Shown here: piece by piece, positions 54,964 to 63,451 of the stretch
Layout of the letters: each line of letters opens with the position of its first letter
Position numbering within the stretch: position 1 is the first letter of the stretch
Assembly (NCBI GenBank): GCA_000227525.2
Contig: AGIG01000028.1
Location: 372,001 to 436,000, forward strand
Source of the DNA: a gamma proteobacterium HIMB30
GTDB taxonomy: Bacteria > Pseudomonadota > Gammaproteobacteria > Pseudomonadales > Litorivicinaceae
Reading direction: 5' to 3'
Length of the DNA stretch: 64,000 nt
Notes under the pieces: model-generated
Databases searched by the model: none
Seen by the model: only the letters and a program-made list of their open reading frames with translations
Told to the model about the DNA's origin: nothing
Position numbers and translations under genes: made by a program

Positions 54964-56243
54964 TCGTTTTTATTATGTTCGTGATCTTAGTGGCGCTGAT
55001 TTGTCTCAACGTCCCGATCGCAGTCGGTCTGGCTGTGGCCGCCATTTTCGGTCTTGCAGTGACAGAAGGCGTCGATAGTATCGTCACGCTTGCGCTCGAT
55101 ATGTACGATGGGTCAACTAAGTTCTCATTGATCGCCATCCCAATGTTTGTCTTGGCTGGTGCAATCATGAATGCCGGCGGCATCACCGACAAACTCATCA
55201 ACTTTGTGAACGCCATCATCGGTTTTGTGCGTGGCGGCCTCGCAATGGTCAACATCGGTGTCAGTCTTTTCTTTGCCGAAATATCAGGTTCGGCTGTGGC
55301 CGATGTTGCAGCGCTCGGCTCGGTGTTGATTCCGCAAATGAAGAAACGGGGATATTCTGGGCCACTTGCCGCTGCGGTGACGTCATCATCGGCTTCTCTC
55401 GCGATTATCATTCCGCCGTCGATTCCGATGATTTTGTATGCGACATCGGCCGGTACTTCGGTCGAGCAACTCTTTGTCGCAGGAATTATCCCCGGTCTTC
55501 TTGGTGCATTCGGTCTGATGGGGATGGCTTACTATTTCGCGAGAAAGTACAACTTGCCCACGGAAGAAGCATTCGAATTCCGTCGGCTATGGAGCACGTT
55601 GATTGACGCACTCCCTGCATTCACTCTTCCAGTCATTATTCTGGGAGGAATCTTCGGTGGTTTCGTCACTGCGACTGAGGCCGCTGGACTTGCTGTTGTT
55701 GCGGCTCTCATGGTCAGTGCCTGGTATTCAAAAATGGATTTTGGACACCTAAAGCGCGCGATGATTGATGGCGGTGTACAGACAGCCGTCGTGATGTTGC
55801 TGGTCGCTGCATCCGTGGTAATGGGCGGGTTCCTGACACGGGCGCAAATTCCACAGGATTTTGCTCGCTGGATCCTCGACATGACGACCAACCAATGGGT
55901 GATTCTTGCGATTCTCAATGTGTTCTTCTTGGTCATTGGTTTCTTTTTGCATTCTGCGGCAGCAATCATTTTGGTGGTTCCGATCGTTATCCCATTGATT
56001 CAGGCTGCGGGAATTGACCCAATTCATTTTGGTCTCGTTGTGACTTTGAACTTGGCGCTGGGCCAGCAGACCCCGCCTGTGGCCAGTGTGTTGATCACTT
56101 CGTGTGCGGTTGCTCGTGCGAATATCTGGGATGTATCGAAAATCAATATCTATTTCATCGCAGTCTTATTTGCAGTTTTGATGCTGTGTACCTATGTACC
56201 GGCAGTACCGATGTATTTAGTTGACGCTATTTACAGGTCGTAA
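54960..56243 (+). CDS. dctM: TRAP transporter large membrane subunit (DctM family)
   Basis: This 427-residue, very hydrophobic protein has a dozen or so membrane segments and is the sodium-coupled transport subunit. Family signatures are LIAIPMFVLAGAIMNAGGI, EISGSAVADVAALGSVLIPQM, SLAIIIPPSIPMILYA and TEAAGLAVVAAL. It overlaps dctQ by four bases. The crotonase-family gene starts one base after its stop, so import and CoA chemistry are encoded on one message. Confidence 0.95.
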   Translation: MIVFIMFVILVALICLNVPIAVGLAVAAIFGLAVTEGVDSIVTLALDMYDGSTKFSLIAIPMFVLAGAIMNAGGITDKLINFVNAIIGFVRGGLAMVNIGVSLFFAEISGSAVADVAALGSVLIPQMKKRGYSGPLAAAVTSSSASLAIIIPPSIPMILYATSAGTSVEQLFVAGIIPGLLGAFGLMGMAYYFARKYNLPTEEAFEFRRLWSTLIDALPAFTLPVIILGGIFGGFVTATEAAGLAVVAALMVSAWYSKMDFGHLKRAMIDGGVQTAVVMLLVAASVVMGGFLTRAQIPQDFARWILDMTTNQWVILAILNVFFLVIGFFLHSAAAIILVVPIVIPLIQAAGIDPIHFGLVVTLNLALGQQTPPVASVLITSCAVARANIWDVSKINIYFIAVLFAVLMLCTYVPAVPMYLVDAIYRS

Positions 56244-56244
56244 A

Positions 56245-57009
56245 GTGAGTGATTACACAGTTGTTCAGGAAGGCGGTGTTGCTGAATACCGCCTGATGCG
56301 ACCTGAGTCCCGAAATTCGCTGACGTTTGAGATGTATCAAGCGTTGGAGGATTTGTGCCGCGATCCTGGTGACGCGCGCGTAATCCTGCTTACAGCAGAG
56401 GGTGATAAAGCATTTGCGTCTGGGACCGACATTTCTAACTTCAAAGAGTTCGATTCCGCTCAAGATGCCATCGATTATGAAGCAATGATCGGTCGAGTCA
56501 TCGACGCGGTCGAATCAAGTCCGATTCCTGTGATTGCATCTTTGCATGGCGTTGTCGCTGGCGGTGGAGCCGCGATTGCAGCTGCTGCAGATATTCGGCT
56601 AGGAACGCCGGACACGCGTTTTGGCATGCCGATCGCAAGAACTTTGGGCAACTGTCTGTCAGTTGCCAATCTCAATCGGCTGGTGCATTTGCTTGGCGAG
56701 TCGCGAACGCGTTATCTGTTGTTAACCGCAGAGTTTTTATCAATCACTCCTCTGGTCGAGTCGGGGTTTGTGAGCGAAGTGTTGGAGACAGCGCCACTCT
56801 GCGACGAGCGAGCAAGAGCGCTCGCTCACCATTTGATGACCTTGGCTCCACTGACGATTTCGGCAACGCGAGATGGCCTCAAACGGCTGTCTCAACGTGC
56901 AACTCCCGACGATATTGATCTTATTCAGCGTTGTTATCTCAGCGACGATTTTGCAGAGGGTATTGACGCATTTTTTGCCAAACGCAAAGCCAAATGGAGT
57001 GGTCGATGA
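56245..57009 (+). CDS. Crotonase-fold protein (enoyl-CoA hydratase/isomerase family), atypical active site
   Basis: This 254-residue protein has the crotonase oxyanion-hole motifs AFASGTDISNF near residue 57 and HGVVAGGGAAIAAAADIRLG near residue 101. Both glutamates that catalyse hydration in classical enoyl-CoA hydratase are replaced, by Ala (about residue 110) and Ile (about 130, in RFGMPIARTLG). It is probably not an ordinary hydratase; isomerase, lyase or thioesterase-like chemistry is possible. The GTG at 56245 follows dctM directly; a TTG at 56221 would overlap dctM. It overlaps the CoA-transferase gene by four bases. Confidence 0.85.
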   Translation: MSDYTVVQEGGVAEYRLMRPESRNSLTFEMYQALEDLCRDPGDARVILLTAEGDKAFASGTDISNFKEFDSAQDAIDYEAMIGRVIDAVESSPIPVIASLHGVVAGGGAAIAAAADIRLGTPDTRFGMPIARTLGNCLSVANLNRLVHLLGESRTRYLLLTAEFLSITPLVESGFVSEVLETAPLCDERARALAHHLMTLAPLTISATRDGLKRLSQRATPDDIDLIQRCYLSDDFAEGIDAFFAKRKAKWSGR

Positions 57010-58214
57010 GTGCGCAACAGAGGCCGCTAACTGGCATGCGAGTCATCGAGTTAGCGCACATTATGGCAGGACCCTTGTGTGGAATGATGTTGGCAGATAT
57101 GGGCGCCGATGTGATTAAGGTTGAGAAAATCGAGGGTGGTGACGACTCGAGGCGCATGGTCCCTCCAAATGTTGGCGACGAATCTGCTGCATTTTTGATG
57201 ATGAATCGCAACAAGCGCGGGATGGCTCTCGATCTGAAATCTGATGATGGAAAAAAAATTCTCACGGCGCTTTTGAAAGACGCAGACTGTGTTATTGAGA
57301 ATTTTCGTCACGATACCATGGAGCGTCTGGGGCTGTCGTATGAGGAATTAAAGGCCATCAATCCGGGTCTCATTTATGTGGAGATATCGGGTTATGGTCG
57401 TACCGGACCATATCGTGAACGAGCAGGGTTTGATCTTGTGGCGCAAGGTGCCTCTGGCTTGATGAGCATCACTGGGCCTGGTCAGGACGACGGGCCCGTT
57501 AAAGTCGGGGCACCAGTGACGGATATTACGGCAGGGATCCTCGCAGCCATGGGTGCGGCGGCTGCTTATGCTGGGAAGCAAAAAACAGGTCTCGGTACAC
57601 GCGTCGATACATCATTATTTGAAGCAGGGATTACCCATACCTACTGGCAGTCTGCCATTGCGTTAGCGACAGGAGAGTCTCCACAAGCGCTTGGCTCAGC
57701 ACATCCATTGAACGCGCCATATCAGGCGTTTCCCACTGCAGATGGTTATATCAATATTGGTGCTGCGAATCAGCGAAATTGGCTACGACTATTGGATGTT
57801 ATTGGTGCGCCTGAATTAAATAATGATCCGCGATTTTCGTCGAATGCTGATCGGATGGCGAATCTTGATGCGCTGGTCGAGGTGTTAAATGGGTATTTTC
57901 GCCAACATGCCTCTGAGGTTTGGCTCGAAAAGCTTGACCAAGCAGGTGTCCCTGCAGGCCCTATTTTGTCGATTGGAGAAATGCTTGAGCACCCTCAGGC
58001 CCTTGCTCGTGACATGGTTGTTCAAACGGAGCATGACCGAGTGGGTCCAGTGAAAGGGCTCGGAATGGCCGTGAAATTTCATGGTACTCAGCCCGTTACG
58101 TCACGAGCGGCTCCAGTCCATGGCCAACATTCAGCGCAGGTTCTGATGGAGCTCGGTTATTCAGAGACTGAGATTCAATCGCTATTTCAAGAGGGCGTGA
58201 TTCATACCGGCTAG
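57006..58214 (+). CDS. CaiB/BaiF family (class III) CoA-transferase
   Basis: This 402-residue protein starts RPLTGMRVIELAHIMAGPLCGMMLADMGADVIKVE, the class III signature. NRNKRGMALDLKSDDG and GYGRTGPYRERAGFDLVAQGASGLMSITG follow. The catalytic Asp that forms the anhydride intermediate is Asp173 in VGAPVTDITAGIL. Such enzymes move CoA between carboxylic acids, for example oxalate, citramalate, mesaconate or carnitine. The substrate here is unknown but is probably the imported acid or a product of it. The ATG at 57006 has GGAG six bases upstream and overlaps the crotonase gene (ATGA). It is the last gene of the operon. Confidence 0.92.
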   Translation: MSAQQRPLTGMRVIELAHIMAGPLCGMMLADMGADVIKVEKIEGGDDSRRMVPPNVGDESAAFLMMNRNKRGMALDLKSDDGKKILTALLKDADCVIENFRHDTMERLGLSYEELKAINPGLIYVEISGYGRTGPYRERAGFDLVAQGASGLMSITGPGQDDGPVKVGAPVTDITAGILAAMGAAAAYAGKQKTGLGTRVDTSLFEAGITHTYWQSAIALATGESPQALGSAHPLNAPYQAFPTADGYINIGAANQRNWLRLLDVIGAPELNNDPRFSSNADRMANLDALVEVLNGYFRQHASEVWLEKLDQAGVPAGPILSIGEMLEHPQALARDMVVQTEHDRVGPVKGLGMAVKFHGTQPVTSRAAPVHGQHSAQVLMELGYSETEIQSLFQEGVIHTG

Positions 58215-58250
58215 CGGATCATTTGACTGCGGAAGTCATCCTGGACTCGA

Positions 58251-59576
58251 TTACAGCCGCTTTTTCTCCGGGATAAGGCCCTCTGGTGCATAGCGAAGCG
58301 TTAAAAGCAAAATGATGCCTACAGTCATCAAGCGCATGTGTGCGGCGCCCTCGAGCAAATGGGCTCTCACCGCGCTTTGAGGATCCATTCCAGATGTCAA
58401 CGCGTTAATTAACCAGAGTCCGATAGGCTCTGCCTCGATCCAGAAGAACCAAATAAAGAACCCACCAAGCACAGCACCCCAGTTGTTACCAGATCCACCA
58501 ATAATCACCATCACCCAAATCAAGAAGGTAAAGCGAAGTGGGTTGTATCCGACGGGCGTGAACTGACCATCCAGCGTCGTTAACATGGCGCCAGCTAGAC
58601 CAATCACTGCAGAACCCAAGACGAACACTCGTAAGTGCTGCCATGTGACATCTTTTCCCATTGCGGCTGCGGCGGTTTCATTATCGCGGATAGCGCGCAT
58701 CATACGACCCCATGGAGACTTAAGGGCTGTTTCAGAAAGCCATAACAAGATTCCGATGACTGCGATGAAAAGGAGCGCATAACAAATCTTAACGAATACA
58801 GCAGACGAATCATCGACAGGCATACCGACTGCCATAGCCCAATCTTGAAACCACTGTGCTTGCTGCAAATCGATTTCATATGGAACTGGTCGCGGTAGAC
58901 CATTGACGTTTTTTACACCACGGGTCAGCCATTCTTCGTTTTTGATAAAGAATATGATGATTTCACTAATTCCAAGCGTGGCGATTGCCAAGTAGTCAGA
59001 GCGTAGACCGAGAGCGATCTTTCCAATAACGAATGCAATACCAGCGGCGAAAAGAGCGCCAACCGGCCAAGCGACTAAAATTGGAAGATCAAGACCGCCC
59101 AAATAGCCTGTGACAGAAGGATTAATTGATTCGACCGCATCCACGCCCGGATCAAAGAAAATACGCAGTAATGCATAGCCTGAAATGATAATGACAGCGA
59201 TGATCCAATAGCGCTGCCGTCTCAGATGTTGAATCCGCGACCACGCGAACAAGCAGGTGACAACGGTACCGATGGTGATCACCAGGCCGAGTAAAATGCC
59301 AAACCCGCCAGCCTGCCATGCGTCTGAAACTGGCGGCATCGAGATTAATACGCCGGCGAGGCCACCTAGGGCCGCAAATCCCATTACACCCACATTAAAT
59401 AGGCCTGCATAGCCCCACTGGATATTCACACCTAAAGCCATGATGGCGCTAATCAAGCAAAGATTGAGAATGGTTAGGGAAACCGACAGGCTTTGGATTA
59501 ACGCAACCAGTATTAATAAGCCGGCCATTAGGCTGAACAGGATTTGATTACGGTATTGCTGGTACAGAGCTGTCAT
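58251..59576 (-). CDS. livM: Branched-chain amino acid/amide ABC transporter permease (LivM family)
   Basis: This 441-residue permease has about ten membrane helices. LivM signatures include ALGVNIQWGYAGLFNVGVMGFAALGG, RSDYLAIATLGISEIIIFF, SPWGRMMRAIRDNETAAAAMGK (the cytoplasmic EAA-like coupling loop) and GGSGNNWGAVLGGFFIWF. It is longer than E. coli LivM (425), with an extra segment near residues 95-150. It starts one base inside the livH stop (TGATG) and is the last gene of the liv operon, converging on the CoA-transferase gene. Confidence 0.92.
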   Translation of the reverse strand: MTALYQQYRNQILFSLMAGLLILVALIQSLSVSLTILNLCLISAIMALGVNIQWGYAGLFNVGVMGFAALGGLAGVLISMPPVSDAWQAGGFGILLGLVITIGTVVTCLFAWSRIQHLRRQRYWIIAVIIISGYALLRIFFDPGVDAVESINPSVTGYLGGLDLPILVAWPVGALFAAGIAFVIGKIALGLRSDYLAIATLGISEIIIFFIKNEEWLTRGVKNVNGLPRPVPYEIDLQQAQWFQDWAMAVGMPVDDSSAVFVKICYALLFIAVIGILLWLSETALKSPWGRMMRAIRDNETAAAAMGKDVTWQHLRVFVLGSAVIGLAGAMLTTLDGQFTPVGYNPLRFTFLIWVMVIIGGSGNNWGAVLGGFFIWFFWIEAEPIGLWLINALTSGMDPQSAVRAHLLEGAAHMRLMTVGIILLLTLRYAPEGLIPEKKRL

Positions 59577-60589
59577 CAGATCGTTTTCCCGCTAAATAAG
59601 CCAGTCGGCTTAATAATCAACACGATCACTAAGATGATAAATGAGACAGCGATCTTGTAGTCGGTCCCTAAGAACTGCACCAGTGATTCAAGCTCCATAT
59701 TGTCTGGGCCTAAATATAAGACGACTTTTTTATAGGCAAACGTCAGTATCAACTCACTAAATGCGATGACATACCCGCCGGCGATCGCGCCAATCGGGTT
59801 GCCAACGCCACCAACAATTGCGGATGCAAAGATCGGAAGTAACAGTTGCATGTAAACAAACGGTTTGAATGATTTATCCAGGCCGTAGAGTGTACCAGCG
59901 ATGGTGGCGAGCGCTGCAACGAGAATCCATGTGATCAGAACCACACGATCTGGGTTGATACCCGACAGCAGCGCTAAGTTTTCATTATCCGAATAGGCTC
60001 GCATCGATTTACCGGTGCGCGTGTGGTTGAGGAACCAGAACATTGCAGCAACGATGATGACCGCGGTAATAATCGTGACCGCTTGCGTCATTTTGAGCGA
60101 CAAGCCCTCGTTGAGCCCAGTCATTTGCTTGAACTCACGTGCCTTTAATATAAATCGTGTTCCATCAAAGAAAATTTGGTCGCCGGGCCCGATAATGAAA
60201 CGAATCAACCCACCGAGGAAGAACATAACGCCAATTGAGACAATCAAAAAAATCACTGGATTGGCCTTTCGCTCGCGATGATATCGATAAACAAATCGAT
60301 CGATGAGCAAAGTGAGTACGACGGTCGCGAGGATTCCCACAGGAATCGCTAACAGCGCTGTCGGGAGTGGTTGGATCGAGAGTCCAAGGGACTGAAGTCC
60401 CCATGTGACTAGGATCGTCACCATAGCGCCAAATGCCATCGTTTCACCATGGCCAAAATTTGAAAATCGGAGTACCCCATAGACCAATGTGACGCCTAGG
60501 GCGCCGAGTGCGAGTTGCGAGCCATAAGTGAGGCCCGGGATGATGAGGAAATTGCCGAGCAGTGTGAGTGCGTTGAAAAAATCAGTCAT
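59576..60589 (-). CDS. livH: Branched-chain amino acid/amide ABC transporter permease (LivH family)
   Basis: This 337-residue permease has about eight to nine membrane helices. It shows SQLALGALGVTLVYGVLRFSNFGHGETMAFGA near the N-terminus, TGKSMRAYSDNENLALLSGINPDRVV (coupling loop) and ASAIVGGVGNPIGAIAGGYVIA. It pairs with LivM to form the channel. It starts directly after livF without a gap and overlaps livM by one base. Confidence 0.92.
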   Translation of the reverse strand: MTDFFNALTLLGNFLIIPGLTYGSQLALGALGVTLVYGVLRFSNFGHGETMAFGAMVTILVTWGLQSLGLSIQPLPTALLAIPVGILATVVLTLLIDRFVYRYHRERKANPVIFLIVSIGVMFFLGGLIRFIIGPGDQIFFDGTRFILKAREFKQMTGLNEGLSLKMTQAVTIITAVIIVAAMFWFLNHTRTGKSMRAYSDNENLALLSGINPDRVVLITWILVAALATIAGTLYGLDKSFKPFVYMQLLLPIFASAIVGGVGNPIGAIAGGYVIAFSELILTFAYKKVVLYLGPDNMELESLVQFLGTDYKIAVSFIILVIVLIIKPTGLFSGKTI

Positions 60590-61294
60590 TTATCCCCCCA
60601 AAAACGCTCGACGAACTTCTGGGTTTGCTAGGAGTGACTCGCCAGTGTCCGTAAACCGGTTTTGCCCTTGTACAAGAACATACCCTTTATCAGCGATTTC
60701 AAGCGCCTGTTTGGCATTCTGCTCGACCATCAAAATGGCGACATCCAGTCGAGCAATTTCAATAATGCGATCGAATAGTTCGTCCATGACGATGGGAGAG
60801 ACGCCTGCTGTGGGCTCATCAAGCATGAGCACTTTTGGATGGGTCATTAATGCTCTACCCACTGCAACCTGTTGGCGCTGGCCGCCTGACAGTTCTCCAG
60901 CAGGTTGTTTTCTTTTTTCTTTTAGAATGGGAAACAAATCGTAGACTTGCGCGATTGAATCATCGATCGAATCGGTGCGAATGAATGCACCCATTTCCAA
61001 GTTTTCTTCAACAGTCATCGACGTGAATACATTATGGGTTTGCGGAACAAAACCCATTCCTTTGACCACTCGCTCTTCGGGCTTTAACTGAGTGACGTCT
61101 TCGCCATCGAACATCACCTGACCCTTCCTCAGGGGCAACATGCCAAAAACGGCTTTCATGGCTGTTGATTTGCCTGCGCCATTGGGTCCAACGATGACCG
61201 CGATCTCGCCTTTTTCAACGCCAATCGAGCAGTTGTGCAAAATATCTGCTGCTCCGTATCCGCCTGTCATCTGTTCGCCAAGTAAAAAGCTCAT
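60590..61294 (-). CDS. livF: ABC transporter ATP-binding protein (LivF family)
   Basis: This 234-residue ATPase has Walker A VGPNGAGKSTAMKAVFG near residue 37, Q-loop FVPQTHNVFTSMTVEENLEMG, signature LSGGQRQQVAVGRAL and Walker B KVLMLDEPTAGVSP. The start TGGYGAADILHNCSI and the short length distinguish LivF from LivG. It follows livG by one base and abuts livH. Confidence 0.93.
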   Translation of the reverse strand: MSFLLGEQMTGGYGAADILHNCSIGVEKGEIAVIVGPNGAGKSTAMKAVFGMLPLRKGQVMFDGEDVTQLKPEERVVKGMGFVPQTHNVFTSMTVEENLEMGAFIRTDSIDDSIAQVYDLFPILKEKRKQPAGELSGGQRQQVAVGRALMTHPKVLMLDEPTAGVSPIVMDELFDRIIEIARLDVAILMVEQNAKQALEIADKGYVLVQGQNRFTDTGESLLANPEVRRAFLGG

Positions 61295-61295
61295 C

Positions 61296-62066
61296 TTATT
61301 TTTTGTGCTTCAGTCCCGTTCCGAGATAGGCCTCAATGACCTGCTCATTATTTTTGACTTCATCGATCGTGCCTTCGGCGAGAACGGTTCCCTCGGCCAT
61401 GCAGATCACTGGATCACATAAACGAGCAACAAACTCCATGTCGTGTTCAATGAGACAAAACGTGTAGTTACGCTCTTCATTCAGTTTGATGATGGCATCA
61501 CCAATTTTGTGGAGCAGCGTGCGGTTGACACCTGCACCGACTTCATCGAGAAATACGATTTTTGCATCGACCATCATGGTCCGACCGAGCTCCAGCAACT
61601 TTTTCTGACCACCTGACAAGTTGCCAGCAAATTCCTCTGCGACATGCTCGATTTCGAGGAAGCGGATGACTTCGTCAGCCTTCGCTCTGACCTCTTCTTC
61701 ATGCGCTTTGACGAGACCGGGTTTAAACCAGGTATTCATCAGGCGCTCACCTGCTTGATTCGGTGGAACCATCATTAGGTTGTCACGGACAGTCAGTGTT
61801 GAAAATTCATGGGCAAGCTGAAACGTCCGGAGTACGCCTTTGTGAAACAGTTCATGGGGCTTTAAGCCTGTGATGTCTTCGCCATCGAGAAAGACTTTGC
61901 CGGAGGTTGGTTGATATAGGCCGGCGATTACGTTGAATAAGGTTGTTTTTCCGGCACCATTGGGACCGATGAGTCCAGTGATCGATCCTGGTTGAATGGA
62001 GAGCGTTGCTCCGTTAACAGCCTGGACACCACCAAAGTGTTTATGCAAGTTTTCAACAACAATCAT
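61296..62066 (-). CDS. livG: ABC transporter ATP-binding protein (LivG family)
   Basis: This 256-residue ATPase has Walker A IGPNGAGKTTLFNVIAG near residue 33, the LivG-type extension after RTFQLAHEFSTLTVRDNLMMVP, signature LSGGQKKLLELGRTMM and Walker B IVFLDEVGAGVN. Its H-loop His lies in CLIEHDMEFV. In most members of this family Walker B continues as DEP; here the Pro is Val (DEVGAG), a small variation. It lies 60 bases after the binding-protein gene, beyond a terminator-like hairpin. Confidence 0.93.
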   Translation of the reverse strand: MIVVENLHKHFGGVQAVNGATLSIQPGSITGLIGPNGAGKTTLFNVIAGLYQPTSGKVFLDGEDITGLKPHELFHKGVLRTFQLAHEFSTLTVRDNLMMVPPNQAGERLMNTWFKPGLVKAHEEEVRAKADEVIRFLEIEHVAEEFAGNLSGGQKKLLELGRTMMVDAKIVFLDEVGAGVNRTLLHKIGDAIIKLNEERNYTFCLIEHDMEFVARLCDPVICMAEGTVLAEGTIDEVKNNEQVIEAYLGTGLKHKK

Positions 62067-62079
62067 GGCACGACATCAC

Positions 62080-62112
62080 AAAAAAGCGGCGCAGAGATCA
62101 TCCCTACGCCGC
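62080..62112 (-). terminator. Terminator/attenuator after the binding-protein gene
   Basis: On the minus strand GCGGCGTA and TGCGCCGC form an 8-base stem (one G-T pair) around an 11-base loop, followed by six T's. This is a Rho-independent type element between the binding protein and livG. Partial read-through would explain high binding protein and lower transporter levels. Confidence 0.75.
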
Positions 62113-62126
62113 CTGTGATTCAACGA

Positions 62127-63323
62127 TTAGCGGTAGCGAACCGTTGTGTTTTCGCCGTCTTTGACAAGAATCTCGCGGTAACTACCGGAAGACTCGCCAG
62201 CACCGATCAACTCAACCGCTGTCGCGCCCACGTAGTCGATTTGACCGCCGTCTTTCAGGATCTGAAGGCCTTTGGCAAGCTCACCAGGGAGGATCTTTGT
62301 TCCAGGCGCGTTGGCGACATCAAAGATTTTTGCTTTCACTGCATTGCTATCTTTTGAGTTCGCCGCTTGCATCGCAAGCAACGTCAGTGCTGCTGCATCG
62401 TAAGCCTCGGGCGAGTATGGGCCAGCTTCAAAACCATCTTTTTTTGCAAGCTCAGCGTATATTTGTGCACCGTTAGAATCTGTTCCTGGAACCGTACCAA
62501 TCGAGCCGTTCAAATCAGGACCGATTGCTTGCAAAAGACTATCGCCAATCATGGCATCCGGAAGGAAGAACTGGTCAAAAGCACCTGCGTCTAATGATGA
62601 CTGGATAATTCCTTTTCCACCCTGATCGAGATATCCGACCACAACTAAAATATCACCACCTGCTTGCGCTAGTGCGCCAACCTCTGCGCCGTAGTCTCCT
62701 TTGCCATCTTCATGTGGTGTATTGATTGTGACTTTGCCGCCAGCTGCTTCAAAGTTTGATTGAATCGAATCAGCGAGACCTTTGCCGTAGTCGTTATTGG
62801 TATAGGTCATTGCAATCGACTTAATGCCCTTTTCTTGGAGTACTTCTGAGATGACCTGACCCTGACGAGCATCTGATGGTGATGCGCGGAAGAAGAGATC
62901 ATTGTCTTCAAGTGTTGAGAGCGCCGGTGATGTCGCTGATGGCGAGAACAGCAAAACACCTTTGGGCATGGCAACGTTTTGTAAGATTGAAATGGTGGCC
63001 CCCGAGCAAAGCGCTCCAATGATTGCATCGACCTTATCTGAAGCGATAACACGTTCCGCAGCCGCAGCTGCAGCCGATGCATCAACACAGGTTGAGTCAG
63101 CCCTGACATGGCTAACAGTGGCACTGTCGAGCAACAGCTTCGACGCAGATACCTCTTTCATTGCGAGTTCAGCGCCACGAGCCATCGATTCAGCAAGCGA
63201 TTCGGCGGGGCCGGTAAAACCAAGTACAACACCAAGCTTGACGGTTTTGGCATGACCACCGGCCAGTGCGACAGACGATCCGAGAATGGCGGCAGTCGCC
63301 ATAGCAATTGCAGTTTTTTTCAT
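62127..63323 (-). CDS. ABC transporter substrate-binding protein (LivJ/LivK family)
   Basis: This 398-residue periplasmic protein has a signal peptide (MKKTAIAMATAAILGSSVALAGG). The peripla_BP_6 fold follows with KLGVVLGFTGPAESLAESMARGAELA, DKVDAIIGALCSGATISI, LFFRASPSDARQGQVI and YSPEAYDAAALTLLA. It would bind a branched-chain amino acid, amide or similar ligand; the specificity is unknown. I chose the ATG at 63323, with GGAG upstream. The upstream 33 codons in frame read back toward the terminator and lack a signal sequence. Confidence 0.92.
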   Translation of the reverse strand: MKKTAIAMATAAILGSSVALAGGHAKTVKLGVVLGFTGPAESLAESMARGAELAMKEVSASKLLLDSATVSHVRADSTCVDASAAAAAAERVIASDKVDAIIGALCSGATISILQNVAMPKGVLLFSPSATSPALSTLEDNDLFFRASPSDARQGQVISEVLQEKGIKSIAMTYTNNDYGKGLADSIQSNFEAAGGKVTINTPHEDGKGDYGAEVGALAQAGGDILVVVGYLDQGGKGIIQSSLDAGAFDQFFLPDAMIGDSLLQAIGPDLNGSIGTVPGTDSNGAQIYAELAKKDGFEAGPYSPEAYDAAALTLLAMQAANSKDSNAVKAKIFDVANAPGTKILPGELAKGLQILKDGGQIDYVGATAVELIGAGESSGSYREILVKDGENTTVRYR

Positions 63324-63404
63324 AATTATCTCCATAGAGGCCTTTGGGTTATGGGCTACCGTCGAACTGTATGGGTTTTTGTAGTGATTTTCGAGTCGAC
63401 GAGC

Positions 63405-63432
63405 AAAAAAAAGCCCGACCAAACGCCGGGCT
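63405..63432 (-). terminator. Rho-independent terminator of the DUF3501 gene
   Basis: On the minus strand AGCCCG and CGGGCT form a stem around a nine-base loop, followed by eight T's. It lies 20 bases after the stop at 63452 and separates that gene from the liv operon, which therefore needs its own promoter between about 63324 and 63404. Confidence 0.88.
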
Positions 63433-63451
63433 AGTCACTTGGGGTACTCGA

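Noticed and set aside
54953-55969. Two minus-strand frames of about 150 residues opposite dctM
   Set aside because: They mirror hydrophobic codons of dctM, are low-complexity Thr/Ile/Ala-rich and have no family resemblance.
58215-58250. A bidirectional terminator between the CoA-transferase and livM
   Set aside because: Only a 4-base GACT/AGTC stem without a T-run is present, which is too weak to call.
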